In this document: in pieces, positions 50,640-58,084 of the stretch
Layout of the letters: the number at the start of each line of letters is the position of its first letter
How positions within the stretch are numbered: position 1 is the stretch's first letter
Assembly: GCF_004331435.1 (NCBI RefSeq)
Contig: NZ_SJKA01000018.1
Location: 62,001-126,000, forward strand
Origin: Kribbella sindirgiensis
Lineage (GTDB): Bacteria; Actinomycetota; Actinomycetes; Propionibacteriales; Kribbellaceae
DNA length: 64,000 bases
Direction of reading: 5' to 3'
Program-made: the position numbers and the translations under genes
Notes under the pieces: model-generated
What the model saw: the letters and a program-made list of their open reading frames with translations, nothing else
What the model was told of the DNA's origin: nothing
The model's database searches: none

Positions 50640-51023
50640 GTGACCAGCCATCCAGAGCCACGGGACGGCGAGATGATCCGGACCACCTTCGAGGCGGTCA
50701 CCGAGGAGCTGGAACCCGGCGTACTGCTGGTCCGGATGTCCGGTGAGATCGACATCGCCAGCACCGACTTCGCCGCCGAGGCGATCCGCGCCGCGGTCGC
50801 GCCGCCGGCCCGGCTGGTCCTGATCGACGTCTCCGCGGTCACGTTCTGCAGCTCCGCCGGCCTCGGCAACCTCGTCGAGGCCCGCAACCTGGCCGGACAG
50901 CACAACATCACGCTCGCGCTCGTCGGCGTCGGCCGCCCGGTCGACCGCCCGCTCAGCGTCACCGGCCTCGGCGGTCAGTTCCGCATCTTCAGCACGGTCA
51001 CAGAGGCGCTCACCCAGCTCTGA
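50640..51023 (+). CDS. STAS-domain anti-sigma factor antagonist
   Basis: A 127-residue SpoIIAA/RsbV-like protein that would release a sigma factor by binding an anti-sigma kinase. The STAS core has LLVRMSGEIDIASTDF, RLVLIDVSAVTFCSSAGLGNLVEA with the phosphorylatable serine in CSSAGLG. The GTG at 50640 is seven bases after GGGGGAGA. No partner kinase or sigma factor is encoded near. The 197-bp gap upstream contains a weak TTGTAC/TACGGT promoter candidate. Confidence 0.88.
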   Translation: MTSHPEPRDGEMIRTTFEAVTEELEPGVLLVRMSGEIDIASTDFAAEAIRAAVAPPARLVLIDVSAVTFCSSAGLGNLVEARNLAGQHNITLALVGVGRPVDRPLSVTGLGGQFRIFSTVTEALTQL

Positions 51024-51066
51024 CCGCGGATACGGTAGCTTTCGGTGTCTCCGACGAAGGAAAGTC

Positions 51067-51795
51067 ATGGGTGAGCTAGCCAAGATCGTGGTCGTCGTAC
51101 CGACCTACAACGAGCGGGAGAACCTGCCCGTGCTGGCCGGGCTGCTGTCCGACCTGAACCTGCCCGGCCTGGAGCTTCTCGTCGTCGACGACAACTCCCC
51201 CGACGGTACGGGCGACGTCGCCGACGAGCTGGCGAAGGAGTCGCCGGAGAAGGTCGGCGTACTGCACCGGACCGCGAAGGACGGACTCGGCCGCGCGTAC
51301 GTCGCCGGGATCACCCGCGCGCTCGACGAAGGCGCCGACATCGTCATCCAGATGGACGCCGACCTGTCGCACCCCGCCTCGGTCGTCCCGACCATGGTCG
51401 AGATGCTGCGCACCACCGACGCCGGCGTCGTGATCGGCTCCCGGTACGTCCCGGGCGGCTCGGCCGCGGCCGAATGGGGCTGGCACCGCCGGGCGCTCTC
51501 GGCGTGGGCCAACTTCTACGTGAACGCCATCCTGCGCCTGCACGTCAAGGACGCCACCGCCGGGTTCAAGGCCTGGAAGGCCGACACCCTGCGCTGGATC
51601 GACGTCGCGTCGATCGAGAGCAACGGGTACTCGTTCCAGGTCGAGATGAACTACCGCACGGTCAAGCGCGGCCTGAAGATCGCCGAAACCCCGATCCGCT
51701 TCGAGGAACGCACCGAAGGCGTCTCCAAGATGTCCCTCAAGGTCCAGCTCGAGTCGGCCCTGATGCCCTGGAAACTCCTCTTCGGCCGCTCCTAG
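51067..51795 (+). CDS. Polyprenol monophosphomannose synthase (Ppm1/DPM1 type)
   Basis: A 242-residue GT2 enzyme that transfers mannose from GDP-mannose to polyprenyl phosphate, supplying mannose for lipoglycans and O-mannosylation. Motifs are VVVVPTYNERENLP, LLVVDDNSPDGTGDVA, the DxD motif in IVIQMDADLSHPA (about 97-99), and the C-terminal FEERTEGVSKMS. There is no attached acyltransferase (Ppm2-like) domain. The ATG at 51067 follows GAAGGAA. Confidence 0.94.
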   Translation: MGELAKIVVVVPTYNERENLPVLAGLLSDLNLPGLELLVVDDNSPDGTGDVADELAKESPEKVGVLHRTAKDGLGRAYVAGITRALDEGADIVIQMDADLSHPASVVPTMVEMLRTTDAGVVIGSRYVPGGSAAAEWGWHRRALSAWANFYVNAILRLHVKDATAGFKAWKADTLRWIDVASIESNGYSFQVEMNYRTVKRGLKIAETPIRFEERTEGVSKMSLKVQLESALMPWKLLFGRS

Positions 51796-52676
51796 ATCGA
51801 CCGCGCAACCGAGGCCAGCATCCGGTTCGCGTCACGGAACGCCTTGTCCGCGACGTCCGGGCGGGCCTGCACACACACCGACACCGTGACGTTGTGGATC
51901 GACTCCACTCCGGTCATCGTCGTGCACCGAGCGGTCACTGAGACCGAGGCCCCGTTCTGCCGAAGCCGTCCGGTGTACGACATCTGGGCCTGGCTCTGGA
52001 TGTTCGAGTTGGCCGGGCTGAGAGACTTGACCGGCCCCTTCACCACCGCCGCCAACTTGTCCAGGGCGATCAGATCGCGCGCGATGACCGGGACAGCTTT
52101 GGCGGCCGGATAGCCCACTGGGTTGACCACCACCAGCAGGAGCGATCCCTTGCTCGCAGGCCCGAGCGTCACCGTGTATTTCGACGTGTAGAGCCTCCGC
52201 CATCCACTGGCGGGCTTGATGTACACGTCGTCGTACACAGCGATGCCCTGGTCGACGTCTCTCAGCGTCCGGCGCCGCTCGGCGGGCGGCTCGGCGGTCG
52301 AGGTGGTGGATGGGGTGGTGGACGGCGTTGCCGACGGTGGCTCGGTGGACGGGCCGGCGGTTGGCGTCACCACCCCATCGGTGAAGGTCGCCGTCGGGAT
52401 CGGGGCACCGGCGTCGGCCGTGTCGTTGCCACGGCCCGTCAGGACCACGACAGCACCGCCGAGCAGCGCAACCACCACAACCGCCGCGCCGACCAGTAGC
52501 CAGGGCCCCCGCGGACGTTTGGCGGGCGGCCGACCGCCGTACTGCGGTGGGCCGTACTGCGGTAGTGGAGCAGTGTGTTGGGGCGGGGCGCCGTACGGCT
52601 GAGGTGGCGGCGGGGCGCCGTACGGACCGGTCGGGTGGCTGTCGGGGTTCCAGGCAGGCGGGTGCTGGTCGCTCAC
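51792..52676 (-). CDS. Proline-rich single-pass membrane protein
   Basis: A 294-residue protein of unknown function. The cytoplasmic N-terminal 55 residues are Pro/Tyr/Gly-rich (PYGAPPPPQPYGAPP), followed by one membrane helix (WLLVGAAVVVVALLGGAVVVL), a Thr/Ser/Pro stalk likely to be O-mannosylated, and an extracytoplasmic beta domain from about 145 (GIAVYDDVYIKPASGWRRLY). The 3' end overlaps the Ppm1 gene by 4 bp convergently. It resembles actinobacterial proteins next to secretion or sensor genes, with no specific role shown. Confidence 0.83.
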   Translation of the reverse strand: MSDQHPPAWNPDSHPTGPYGAPPPPQPYGAPPQHTAPLPQYGPPQYGGRPPAKRPRGPWLLVGAAVVVVALLGGAVVVLTGRGNDTADAGAPIPTATFTDGVVTPTAGPSTEPPSATPSTTPSTTSTAEPPAERRRTLRDVDQGIAVYDDVYIKPASGWRRLYTSKYTVTLGPASKGSLLLVVVNPVGYPAAKAVPVIARDLIALDKLAAVVKGPVKSLSPANSNIQSQAQMSYTGRLRQNGASVSVTARCTTMTGVESIHNVTVSVCVQARPDVADKAFRDANRMLASVARSI

Positions 52677-52772
52677 GGCGGGAGCCTCACTAGATCGTTC
52701 AAAAGACAGGGCGATCCGGTCCCCGAAACCGGCCGCCAGAGGCTACCCCACCGATCCGCGATCGGCCTAGGG

Positions 52773-53123
52773 TCAGCCGTAGCCGAGTTCGTGCAACCGG
52801 GCGTCGTCGATGCCGAAGTGGTGCGCGATCTCGTGCACCACCGTGATGTTCACCTCATCGACGACATCGTCGACGGTCTCGCAGATCGCGAGCGTCGGGC
52901 TGCGGTAGATCGTGATCCGGTCCGGCAGTACGCCGCCGTAGTCGTGCCCGCGCTCGGTCAGCGGGATGCCCTCGTAGATCCCGAGCAGGTCCGGATCGCT
53001 CGCCGGCGGCTCGTCCTCGACGAACACCGCCACGTTGTCGATCAGCGCCGCCAGCTCCTCCGGCACCTCGTCCAGCGCCTGCGCCACGAGCCCCTCGAAG
53101 TCGCCCCGACTCATCTCGATCAC
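52773..53123 (-). CDS. Small zincin-like metallopeptidase
   Basis: A 116-residue minimal zinc peptidase. The HExxH motif is VVHEIAHHFGIDD (near residues 95-107), with the third ligand probably the Asp or His that follows. The N-terminal EGLVAQALDEVPEELA and VFVEDEPP blocks match the conserved actinobacterial family. No signal peptide is present, so it is cytoplasmic. The substrate is unknown. Confidence 0.88.
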   Translation of the reverse strand: MIEMSRGDFEGLVAQALDEVPEELAALIDNVAVFVEDEPPASDPDLLGIYEGIPLTERGHDYGGVLPDRITIYRSPTLAICETVDDVVDEVNITVVHEIAHHFGIDDARLHELGYG

Positions 53124-53207
53124 CCCGCCAGTATCTCGTTTTGGAAGCTGGCGCGGTCTCCTCTATGCTTACGGCTGTCCCTGGAGCTTCGGCTCCCGCG
53201 GGTCCGA

Positions 53208-53280
53208 GTCCCCATCGTCTAGTGGCCTAGGACGCTGCCCTTTCAAGGCGGTAACGCGGGTTCGAATCCCGTTGGGGATA
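53208..53280 (+). tRNA. tRNA-Glu (anticodon TTC)
   Basis: A 73-nt cloverleaf with acceptor pair GTCCCCA/TGGGGAT, anticodon loop CTTTCAA with TTC, and T-loop GGGTTCGAATCCC. CCA is not encoded. It is the first of three closely spaced tRNA genes. Confidence 0.95.
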
Positions 53281-53339
53281 CGGTCGAAAGACCGGTGCAA
53301 GAAGTACCTCGAAGATGCTGTAAGATCATCGAGTCATCT

Positions 53340-53416
53340 GGCCCAGTGGCGCAGTTGGTTAGCGTGCCGCCCTGTCACGGCGGAGGTCGCGGGTTCGAGT
53401 CCCGTCTGGGTCGCCA
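53340..53416 (+). tRNA. tRNA-Asp (anticodon GTC)
   Basis: Acceptor arms GGCCCAG/CTGGGTC, anticodon GTC in CCTGTCACG, T-loop GGGTTCGAGTCCC. The mature 74-nt body ends at 53413 and CCA is encoded (53414-53416). Confidence 0.95.
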
Positions 53417-53462
53417 GGAGAAGGCGGCGGTGTCCACAACACCGCCGCCGAACTTTCTCCCC

Positions 53463-53538
53463 GGTCAGGTAGCTCAGCTGGTAGAGCGTCCGCCTGAAAA
53501 GCGGAAGGTCGGCGGTTCGAGACCGCCCCTGACCACCA
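53463..53538 (+). tRNA. tRNA-Phe (anticodon GAA)
   Basis: Acceptor arms GGTCAGG/CCTGACC, anticodon GAA in CCTGAAAAG, T-loop CGGTTCGAGACCG. The body ends at 53535 with encoded CCA to 53538. It directly borders the mobile element and is the most likely integration site. Confidence 0.95.
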
Positions 53539-53714
53539 TCTCCAAGCGTGAATCGGGCCGATCTGGCCCAACCGCCAGTCCCCGTGAATCCCCCTGAACG
53601 ACCATCCGTAGTTGCACGGATGTTGCACGCACCGTTCCCCGACTCGCAGCTCATTAAAACCGTCCTAGGTGTGTCGTACGCTGGAACTCAGTGACCGATG
53701 CGAAGGGGATACGC
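53539..53714. other. Putative left junction of the mobile element
   Basis: This gap contains two TTGCACG repeats about 11 bp apart (53612-53629) and an AT-richer stretch (CTCATTAAAACCG). It is a plausible attL flank with promoter for the first cargo gene. No gene is seen. Confidence 0.4.
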
Positions 53715-54023
53715 ATGCATGTCACCGACAAGGACCTGACCGAAGCCGAAGCCGAATCACTCGACCGAGCGATGTACGTAGTGGGGAACCTGCCGCGAGA
53801 GGCACTGCTGAAGGTTGTACGTCACCTGTTGCGCGCCGGGCTGGTGTACCACCGAACCAAGAACCTCAGCATCCTTCAATCGGCGATCGACAGCCTTGGC
53901 ACAACGGTCCGCCGCAGCAGCGACGACATGTACCAAAAGCATCTGCAAGGAGCCCGGTCTCGGCACGAGCGCGATCGCCGGCCAGTTACTGCCGAAGATG
54001 CGATCACGGCTCTACGGCGATAG
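53715..54023 (+). CDS. Cargo protein of unknown function
   Basis: A 102-residue mostly helical protein (MHVTDKDLTEAEAESLDRAM, then LPREALLKVVRHLLRAGL). The ATG at 53715 is six bases after AAGGGG, which decides it over the GTG at 53691. It is followed 5 bp later by another unknown gene, so the two form an operon. Small paired genes at the edge of an integrative element could be a toxin-antitoxin or defence pair, but neither sequence supports this. Confidence 0.65.
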   Translation: MHVTDKDLTEAEAESLDRAMYVVGNLPREALLKVVRHLLRAGLVYHRTKNLSILQSAIDSLGTTVRRSSDDMYQKHLQGARSRHERDRRPVTAEDAITALRR

Positions 54024-54028
54024 CCACT

Positions 54029-54334
54029 ATGGCGCGGCTGGACAGCGACTCTCTTGACGTGATGATGAGCTGGCTCCACTCGGGCCAGGCGAAAGAGGGA
54101 GATCGAGAGATCCTCGTCGAGTTGGTCGAGCTCATCGATCGCGACGAGTGGACGACTCGCTGGTTCTGCGAGCTGGACCCAAGCGAGGCGATCTGGCTAT
54201 GTCAACCGCGGTCGGGTCTCCACATCCTTCTTGAGGAAGAGCCAGACCACGACGGCGAGTGGGCGGTGAACGTGCTCAGCATCTATGACGACGACACCGA
54301 TCACCAACCGGGTGCGAACGACCTGCCGTTCTAG
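54029..54334 (+). CDS. Acidic cargo protein of unknown function
   Basis: A 101-residue strongly acidic soluble protein (DRDEWTTRWFCELDPSEAIW, EEEPDHDGEWAVNVL, DDDTDHQPG). The ATG at 54029 lies 5 bp after the previous stop. The acidity resembles small immunity or DNA-mimic proteins, but this is only an impression from composition. Confidence 0.65.
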   Translation: MARLDSDSLDVMMSWLHSGQAKEGDREILVELVELIDRDEWTTRWFCELDPSEAIWLCQPRSGLHILLEEEPDHDGEWAVNVLSIYDDDTDHQPGANDLPF

Positions 54335-54487
54335 GTGGGTCGGAGAGATTCAGAGTTGCTGATCGACCGTCGACCGGGGTCCAGGCATGCATCGGGCAAT
54401 GCTCAGGTTGGGCCTGCGACCCTCGGATCTCGTGACTCTGTCTACAGCCGTCCACATATCCTGCTAGCGAATCGTCCTGCGTCTGGA

Positions 54488-54955
54488 TCAGGCACCGGCC
54501 TCTGGCAGGTTGTCGTAGACCCCGCTCGGGTAGAGGTGCAGAACCAACTTTGAGGATCGCGACGCCTCGTCCTTCGATTCACCACTCACGACCTTGAACT
54601 CAACTCCGGTCGAATCGACTGTCTGCACGAGCACGCTCAATTCCAGCTCTGCCGACCCCCAACTGATAGCTGGTGTCTCTCGCTCGCGGGTGTTGGCCTC
54701 CGTCAGTTCCTTACCCAGCTCAGCCAGGACATCCGCGAGCCCGCCAACCACATTGCCCTGATCCGCGACGGCCGACCGTCGACCGCCCCTGAACACGACG
54801 ACCGCCACCGTTAGCGCGATCGTGTAGACCCCGGTGGCCGCCTCAAAGAATGAGCCTCGATCAAGTCCCAAAAGGAACCAACGCAGACCGAGGACCCCGA
54901 GAACCGCGGCGACGATCCATCGGCCTGCTTTCCAAACAAGACGTTCAGGGTTCAT
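54488..54955 (-). CDS. Membrane protein with trypco2-like domain
   Basis: A 155-residue protein with two N-terminal membrane helices (WIVAAVLGVLGLRWFLLGL and VYTIALTVAVVVF). The cytoplasmic part (LADVLAELGKELTEA, AELELSVLVQTVDSTGVEFKVV, SSKLVLHLYP) has the pattern of the trypsin-co-occurring domain 2. Trypco2 usually sits with trypsin-like effector proteases in bacterial conflict systems. No protease is present here; a TIR gene follows 520 bp downstream on the same strand. Assignment is from pattern memory only. Confidence 0.6.
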   Translation of the reverse strand: MNPERLVWKAGRWIVAAVLGVLGLRWFLLGLDRGSFFEAATGVYTIALTVAVVVFRGGRRSAVADQGNVVGGLADVLAELGKELTEANTRERETPAISWGSAELELSVLVQTVDSTGVEFKVVSGESKDEASRSSKLVLHLYPSGVYDNLPEAGA

Positions 54956-55050
54956 CCCGTCATTGTGGCGGCTGGCGGCAGGCCGCGCAGCATCTCTCGC
55001 ACCGCGTCTCAGCGTCTTCCCGTCTGCCGTTCAGCCCACGCGTAGCGCGA

Positions 55051-55124
55051 TCAGGAGACGCCAGAGGGGCCAAGATGGAGCGCCCTACCGGACGAACGAT
55101 CTTGGCCCCTCTGGCGGCTCCTGA
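55051..55124. repeat. Long inverted repeat, 26-bp arms
   Basis: 55051-55076 and 55099-55124 are inverted copies matching at 25 of 26 bases (core GCCAGAGGGGCCAAGAT) around a 22-base loop. It could be a terminator between the membrane-protein and TIR genes, a recombination site or a miniature element. Confidence 0.7.
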
Positions 55125-55394
55125 TAGGTCCTGACTGGGCTGAGCGGCAGGCGGGAAGACGCGCCCCGACCCGACTCCGAACTAGCCGGCCAAATCGGAC
55201 CCGTCATCCCGGAGTCGTGAGGCCCCCGCCGGAGGCATTGCCTTGAGTCGTGCGCGTCCGCTGCGCCGCCGGGGTGGACCGTGGTTCGGACGGCAGTCCG
55301 CATGGGCGCGGTCCACCCCGGCGGCGCGCCCGGCGGGCGCGCCCTTGATCCATAAGAGGTTAATCCGGCAGCCGACGATGGATCACAACTGTCC

Positions 55395-55439
55395 TCGGTC
55401 GGGTGATGTGCGACGGTCGTCCGCCGGGTGATCCGCGAC
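55395..55439 (-). repeat. Two 20-bp motifs, 25 bp apart (left side of TIR gene)
   Basis: Read on the minus strand, GTCGCGGATCACCCGGCGGA (55420-55439) and GTCGCACATCACCCGACCGA (55395-55414) share a layout with the pair at 56374-56418. The spacing is exactly 25 bp. Such multiple terminal repeats are typical of IS21-family ends. Confidence 0.55.
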
Positions 55440-55476
55440 AGTGCAAATGCGCGGAAGGTGTCGCGATGTAGACGGT

Positions 55477-56178
55477 CTACGCGGCCGGGAGCGCAGCGGC
55501 TGCGGCGGCGATCTTGGCGGCCACGTCGTCAAGTGAGGACTCCGCCGTGCTGAGTCCGGCGTGCGACGCGAGCATCGGGCTGACGTCGTACAACTCGTCG
55601 AAGGTCACGCCGTGCGTGACGGGAACGACACGCCTGCTATTGAGCAGCACGGCGAGTTCCTTCTCGGCGATGCCCTCGCTCCTGATGCTCTTGAGCAGCG
55701 CTGGCGTCACCAGCACAATCCCGATGCGGGAGTTCCGGAGCCCCTTGTCGATCTCGCGAGTCATCAGCGAACCGAGGGGAATGTCTTCCTCGCTGAACCA
55801 CACAGTCGCCCCGTTCGCCTTCAGTTGGCGGTTGAGGTCAGCCGCGCTGCCTTGACGGTCGTCCCAGGCGTGGCAGAGGAAGAGGTCGCGACGGTCCGGG
55901 TGGGTACGAGCTTGCTCCGCCGCCTTCTCAGCGTAGGGCTCAACGGCGCGCCACTCGCTAGGGCTGTACGAGACGGACCTGCCGGTCCTGGTGCGTCGCG
56001 AGGTCGAGCCGCCGGACGAGGACGACCCGTATGTCGATCCCCGCCCGCTGCCATACGACGACGAACCGCCGTAGGAGGGGTAAGAGGAGCGGTACCGCGA
56101 CCGCCCGCCGCACGCAGGGCAGTTCGCAGCCGCGGCGGCTGAGCGGTGACCACGGACGGGGGCTGTGCATTGCGGCAT
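55477..56178 (-). CDS. TIR-domain protein with N-terminal zinc ribbon
   Basis: A 233-residue protein. The N-terminus has Cys4 and CPAC (20-23) as a likely zinc ribbon, then a Ser/Gly/Tyr linker. The TIR domain runs from about 97 (RDLFLCHAWDDRQGSAADL) through ATVWFSEEDIPLGSLMTREI to about 225. Bacterial TIR domains are often NAD-cleaving effectors or signal-nucleotide synthases in antiviral defence; the box 129-142 corresponds to the BB-loop region and an acidic catalytic candidate follows in AEKELAVL. The ATG at 56178 is used. Bordered on both sides by inverted 20-bp motif pairs. Confidence 0.85.
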   Translation of the reverse strand: MPQCTAPVRGHRSAAAAANCPACGGRSRYRSSYPSYGGSSSYGSGRGSTYGSSSSGGSTSRRTRTGRSVSYSPSEWRAVEPYAEKAAEQARTHPDRRDLFLCHAWDDRQGSAADLNRQLKANGATVWFSEEDIPLGSLMTREIDKGLRNSRIGIVLVTPALLKSIRSEGIAEKELAVLLNSRRVVPVTHGVTFDELYDVSPMLASHAGLSTAESSLDDVAAKIAAAAAALPAA

Positions 56179-56373
56179 GAAGCTATGGTAGGCGCGCCCT
56201 CCGACAGTCGGATCACGACGTGTGGATCCGCGGGGCCCGCGTGAACGGCGGCAGACGACGTTCGTCGGCGAAGTTCTGCGCTCACTATGGCGGAATTGCG
56301 GACGCTGCTGCACTCGGATTTCGGCATCTGCGTACGTTGGCCGGCCGCCCCGGGTGCTCGCCAGGCTTCTAGC

Positions 56374-56418
56374 CTGTCGTGGATCAGTTGGCGGACATGT
56401 GTCGCGGATCTGTTGACG
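56374..56418 (+). repeat. Two 20-bp motifs, 25 bp apart (right side of TIR gene)
   Basis: GTCGTGGATCAGTTGGCGGA (56374-56393) and GTCGCGGATCTGTTGACGGA (56399-56418) are direct copies matching at 16 of 20. They are in inverted orientation to the pair at 55395-55439. The rest of 56179-56523 holds no gene. Confidence 0.6.
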
Positions 56419-56523
56419 GATCACAGGCGAGGCCGTCGGCGTCCTGACATACGGATTCCTGAGGGCTGAGCACGATGTGACGCCCTGCGATACGGTCTGT
56501 CCAACTGGAAGTTGGGGAAGTAC

Positions 56524-57333
56524 ATGAGCGCCTGGATTCCATTCGAAGCAATCGTTACGACGTCGCATCGAGTCGAGAAATACGGCGGCGTGGCGCTGGC
56601 CGACGAGGCGCTGCAACAGATCGTGGACGCGCTCAACGCCGGAACGCTCCCGATGATCGGCCACCACGACTGGACTCAGCCGATTCGGACCAAAGATGTT
56701 GAAGCAACGCTGGTGACGCTTGACGACGGCGAGCGCGGGGTCAGAATGACTTGCCTTGTTGACGAGCGTGACTGGGACTCCGTCGGCCCGGCATATGGGA
56801 TGTCCTTCACCACGACGGTGAAGATCGGCCGAGCGGCTGGACCACACCCGGAGAAGGATTCTCTCAACCTCGCAGCCGATGCCGGATGGTTTGATGACGA
56901 GGCCATCGCGCAGGCTGCCTCGATCATGAGCGAGGTCGCACCTGTTGACGGGGGACGACTGCTTCAGTTCAGTGCGATCGATACTGCGCGCGTAGTCCTT
57001 GAAATCGCCTACAGCACAGTCGTCGCACTAGGGCCAGGCATCGCGACCAATGCCGTGTGGGACGGCATCAAATTTCTCCTCACCCACCGCAAGCGCAGGC
57101 AAGGCTTCGACGGATTGCCCTCGCGGATCGAATTGTCCACCGATCTCGAAGCCGGCACCGTGATTGGCATCATCGACACCTCTGAGCCGGAGGTGGCGAG
57201 GCACGCGTTGAAGGCGTACTCAAAGGCCGTCGAAGCGGCTGCCAAAGTCCAGAGCGGGCGCAAAACCGTGATCGTCTGGAGGCACGGTGATGAGGACGGC
57301 GATTGGGCACCGCTTGAGATCCCGGAGGACTAG
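56524..57333 (+). CDS. Cargo protein of unknown function
   Basis: A 269-residue soluble protein. The first half (LNAGTLPMIGHHDWTQPI, RMTCLVDERDWDSVGP, SFTTTVKIG) faintly resembles phage prohead-protease-type beta domains, but no catalytic serine pattern is convincing. The second half is helical with a C-terminal alpha/beta region (FDGLPSRIELSTDLEAGTVI). The ATG at 56524 follows GGGGAAG by three bases; TTG at 56512 is an alternative. Codon use is less GC-biased than in the core genes, in line with transfer. Confidence 0.65.
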   Translation: MSAWIPFEAIVTTSHRVEKYGGVALADEALQQIVDALNAGTLPMIGHHDWTQPIRTKDVEATLVTLDDGERGVRMTCLVDERDWDSVGPAYGMSFTTTVKIGRAAGPHPEKDSLNLAADAGWFDDEAIAQAASIMSEVAPVDGGRLLQFSAIDTARVVLEIAYSTVVALGPGIATNAVWDGIKFLLTHRKRRQGFDGLPSRIELSTDLEAGTVIGIIDTSEPEVARHALKAYSKAVEAAAKVQSGRKTVIVWRHGDEDGDWAPLEIPED

Positions 57334-57409
57334 GACGAGCGTAGGTGTCCCCGACGGCACATCGCCAGGGGTGCTGTAGCGCTGCCTAGTCCGGTTGGCC
57401 GAGACCGGT

Positions 57410-57721
57410 TCAACGACGCGTGTCTGCTCTGTGGTTTCTCGGCGGGCGGAAGCCCAGCTCGGCGTCATTGCTCGCGCCGAGGATGAGGCAGAGGGCTGCT
57501 CGGTATTCCTCGCAGGGCCACCACACCGCTCCGCGTTCCAGCTTGGCGATGTAGTGGCCTGTGATCGGGTACCGCTTGGAGCTGACCGAGTACAGGAGCT
57601 CGGCTACGCGTTGGGCGAGTTCGCCACGGCTCATCGGTCGTCCGGGCGCGCTGCGTGACACCGTGCGCATCCGCGCGGCGGTCAGGAGATGGTTCACGCC
57701 TGACTGATTTTCGGGTGTCAC
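57410..57721 (-). CDS. XRE-type helix-turn-helix protein
   Basis: A 103-residue DNA-binding protein (SRGELAQRVAELLYSVSSKRYPITGHYIAKLERGAVWWP). The GTG at 57721 is the longest start; GTG at VNHLLTA is an alternative. It is divergent from a second XRE protein, with the palindrome CGGCATGCCG (57773-57782) between them as a possible shared operator. It may act as a lysogeny-type switch for the element or as an independent actinobacterial regulator. Confidence 0.72.
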   Translation of the reverse strand: MTPENQSGVNHLLTAARMRTVSRSAPGRPMSRGELAQRVAELLYSVSSKRYPITGHYIAKLERGAVWWPCEEYRAALCLILGASNDAELGFRPPRNHRADTRR

Positions 57722-57832
57722 ACCGGTAATAGTATCGCCGCGCCGCTCTAGCAGGCGAGAGGATGTTTATCGCGGCATGCCGGTGCGTTTTGCCGCATGA
57801 CGTCGGGGTGAGCGGCGCGGGAAGATCTGCGC

Positions 57833-58084
57833 ATGACGCCGGACGAGTTGGACAAGCTCATTGCTGGGAATGTCCGTGCTGCCCGTGCTCGTCATCGGAT
57901 GCGGCAGGAAGACCTGGCGGATGAGTTGGACTGGACTCGCTCGGTGGTTGGGTCACTGGAGGCGGGGACGCGGCGCGTGACGCTGGCGGATGCTGTGGCG
58001 CTCTGCGGTGCGCTCAAGATGAACCTGCGGGAGTTGCTGGAAGGTGCGCCGGAGGATGCTTTGAGGACTCTCGGGCTCGACTAG
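57833..58084 (+). CDS. XRE-family regulator
   Basis: An 83-residue single-domain helix-turn-helix protein (NVRAARARHRMRQEDLADELDWTRSVVGSLEAGTRRVTLADAVAL, quoted here in pieces as NVRAARARHRMRQEDLADEL and WTRSVVGSLEAGTRRV). The ATG at 57833 starts the domain. It ends overlapping the convergent HAD gene by 4 bp. Confidence 0.85.
   Translation: MTPDELDKLIAGNVRAARARHRMRQEDLADELDWTRSVVGSLEAGTRRVTLADAVALCGALKMNLRELLEGAPEDALRTLGLD

Larger units (their letters stand above)
54956..55476. other. Gene-free stretch with inverted repeats
   Basis: 520 bp with no credible gene. It holds the 74-bp inverted repeat at 55051-55124 and a pair of 20-bp motifs at 55395-55439. Short open frames here overlap the repeats and are rejected. 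Confidence 0.5.

Noticed and set aside
53334..53654. Open frames antisense to the three tRNA genes
   Set aside because: Sequences such as GLEPATSAVTG are the well-known artefact of translating tRNA genes backwards.
54781..54796. GACCGCCCCTGA match to the tRNA-Phe 3' end as a second attachment site
   Set aside because: Only 12 contiguous bases, inside a coding frame; likely chance in GC-rich DNA.
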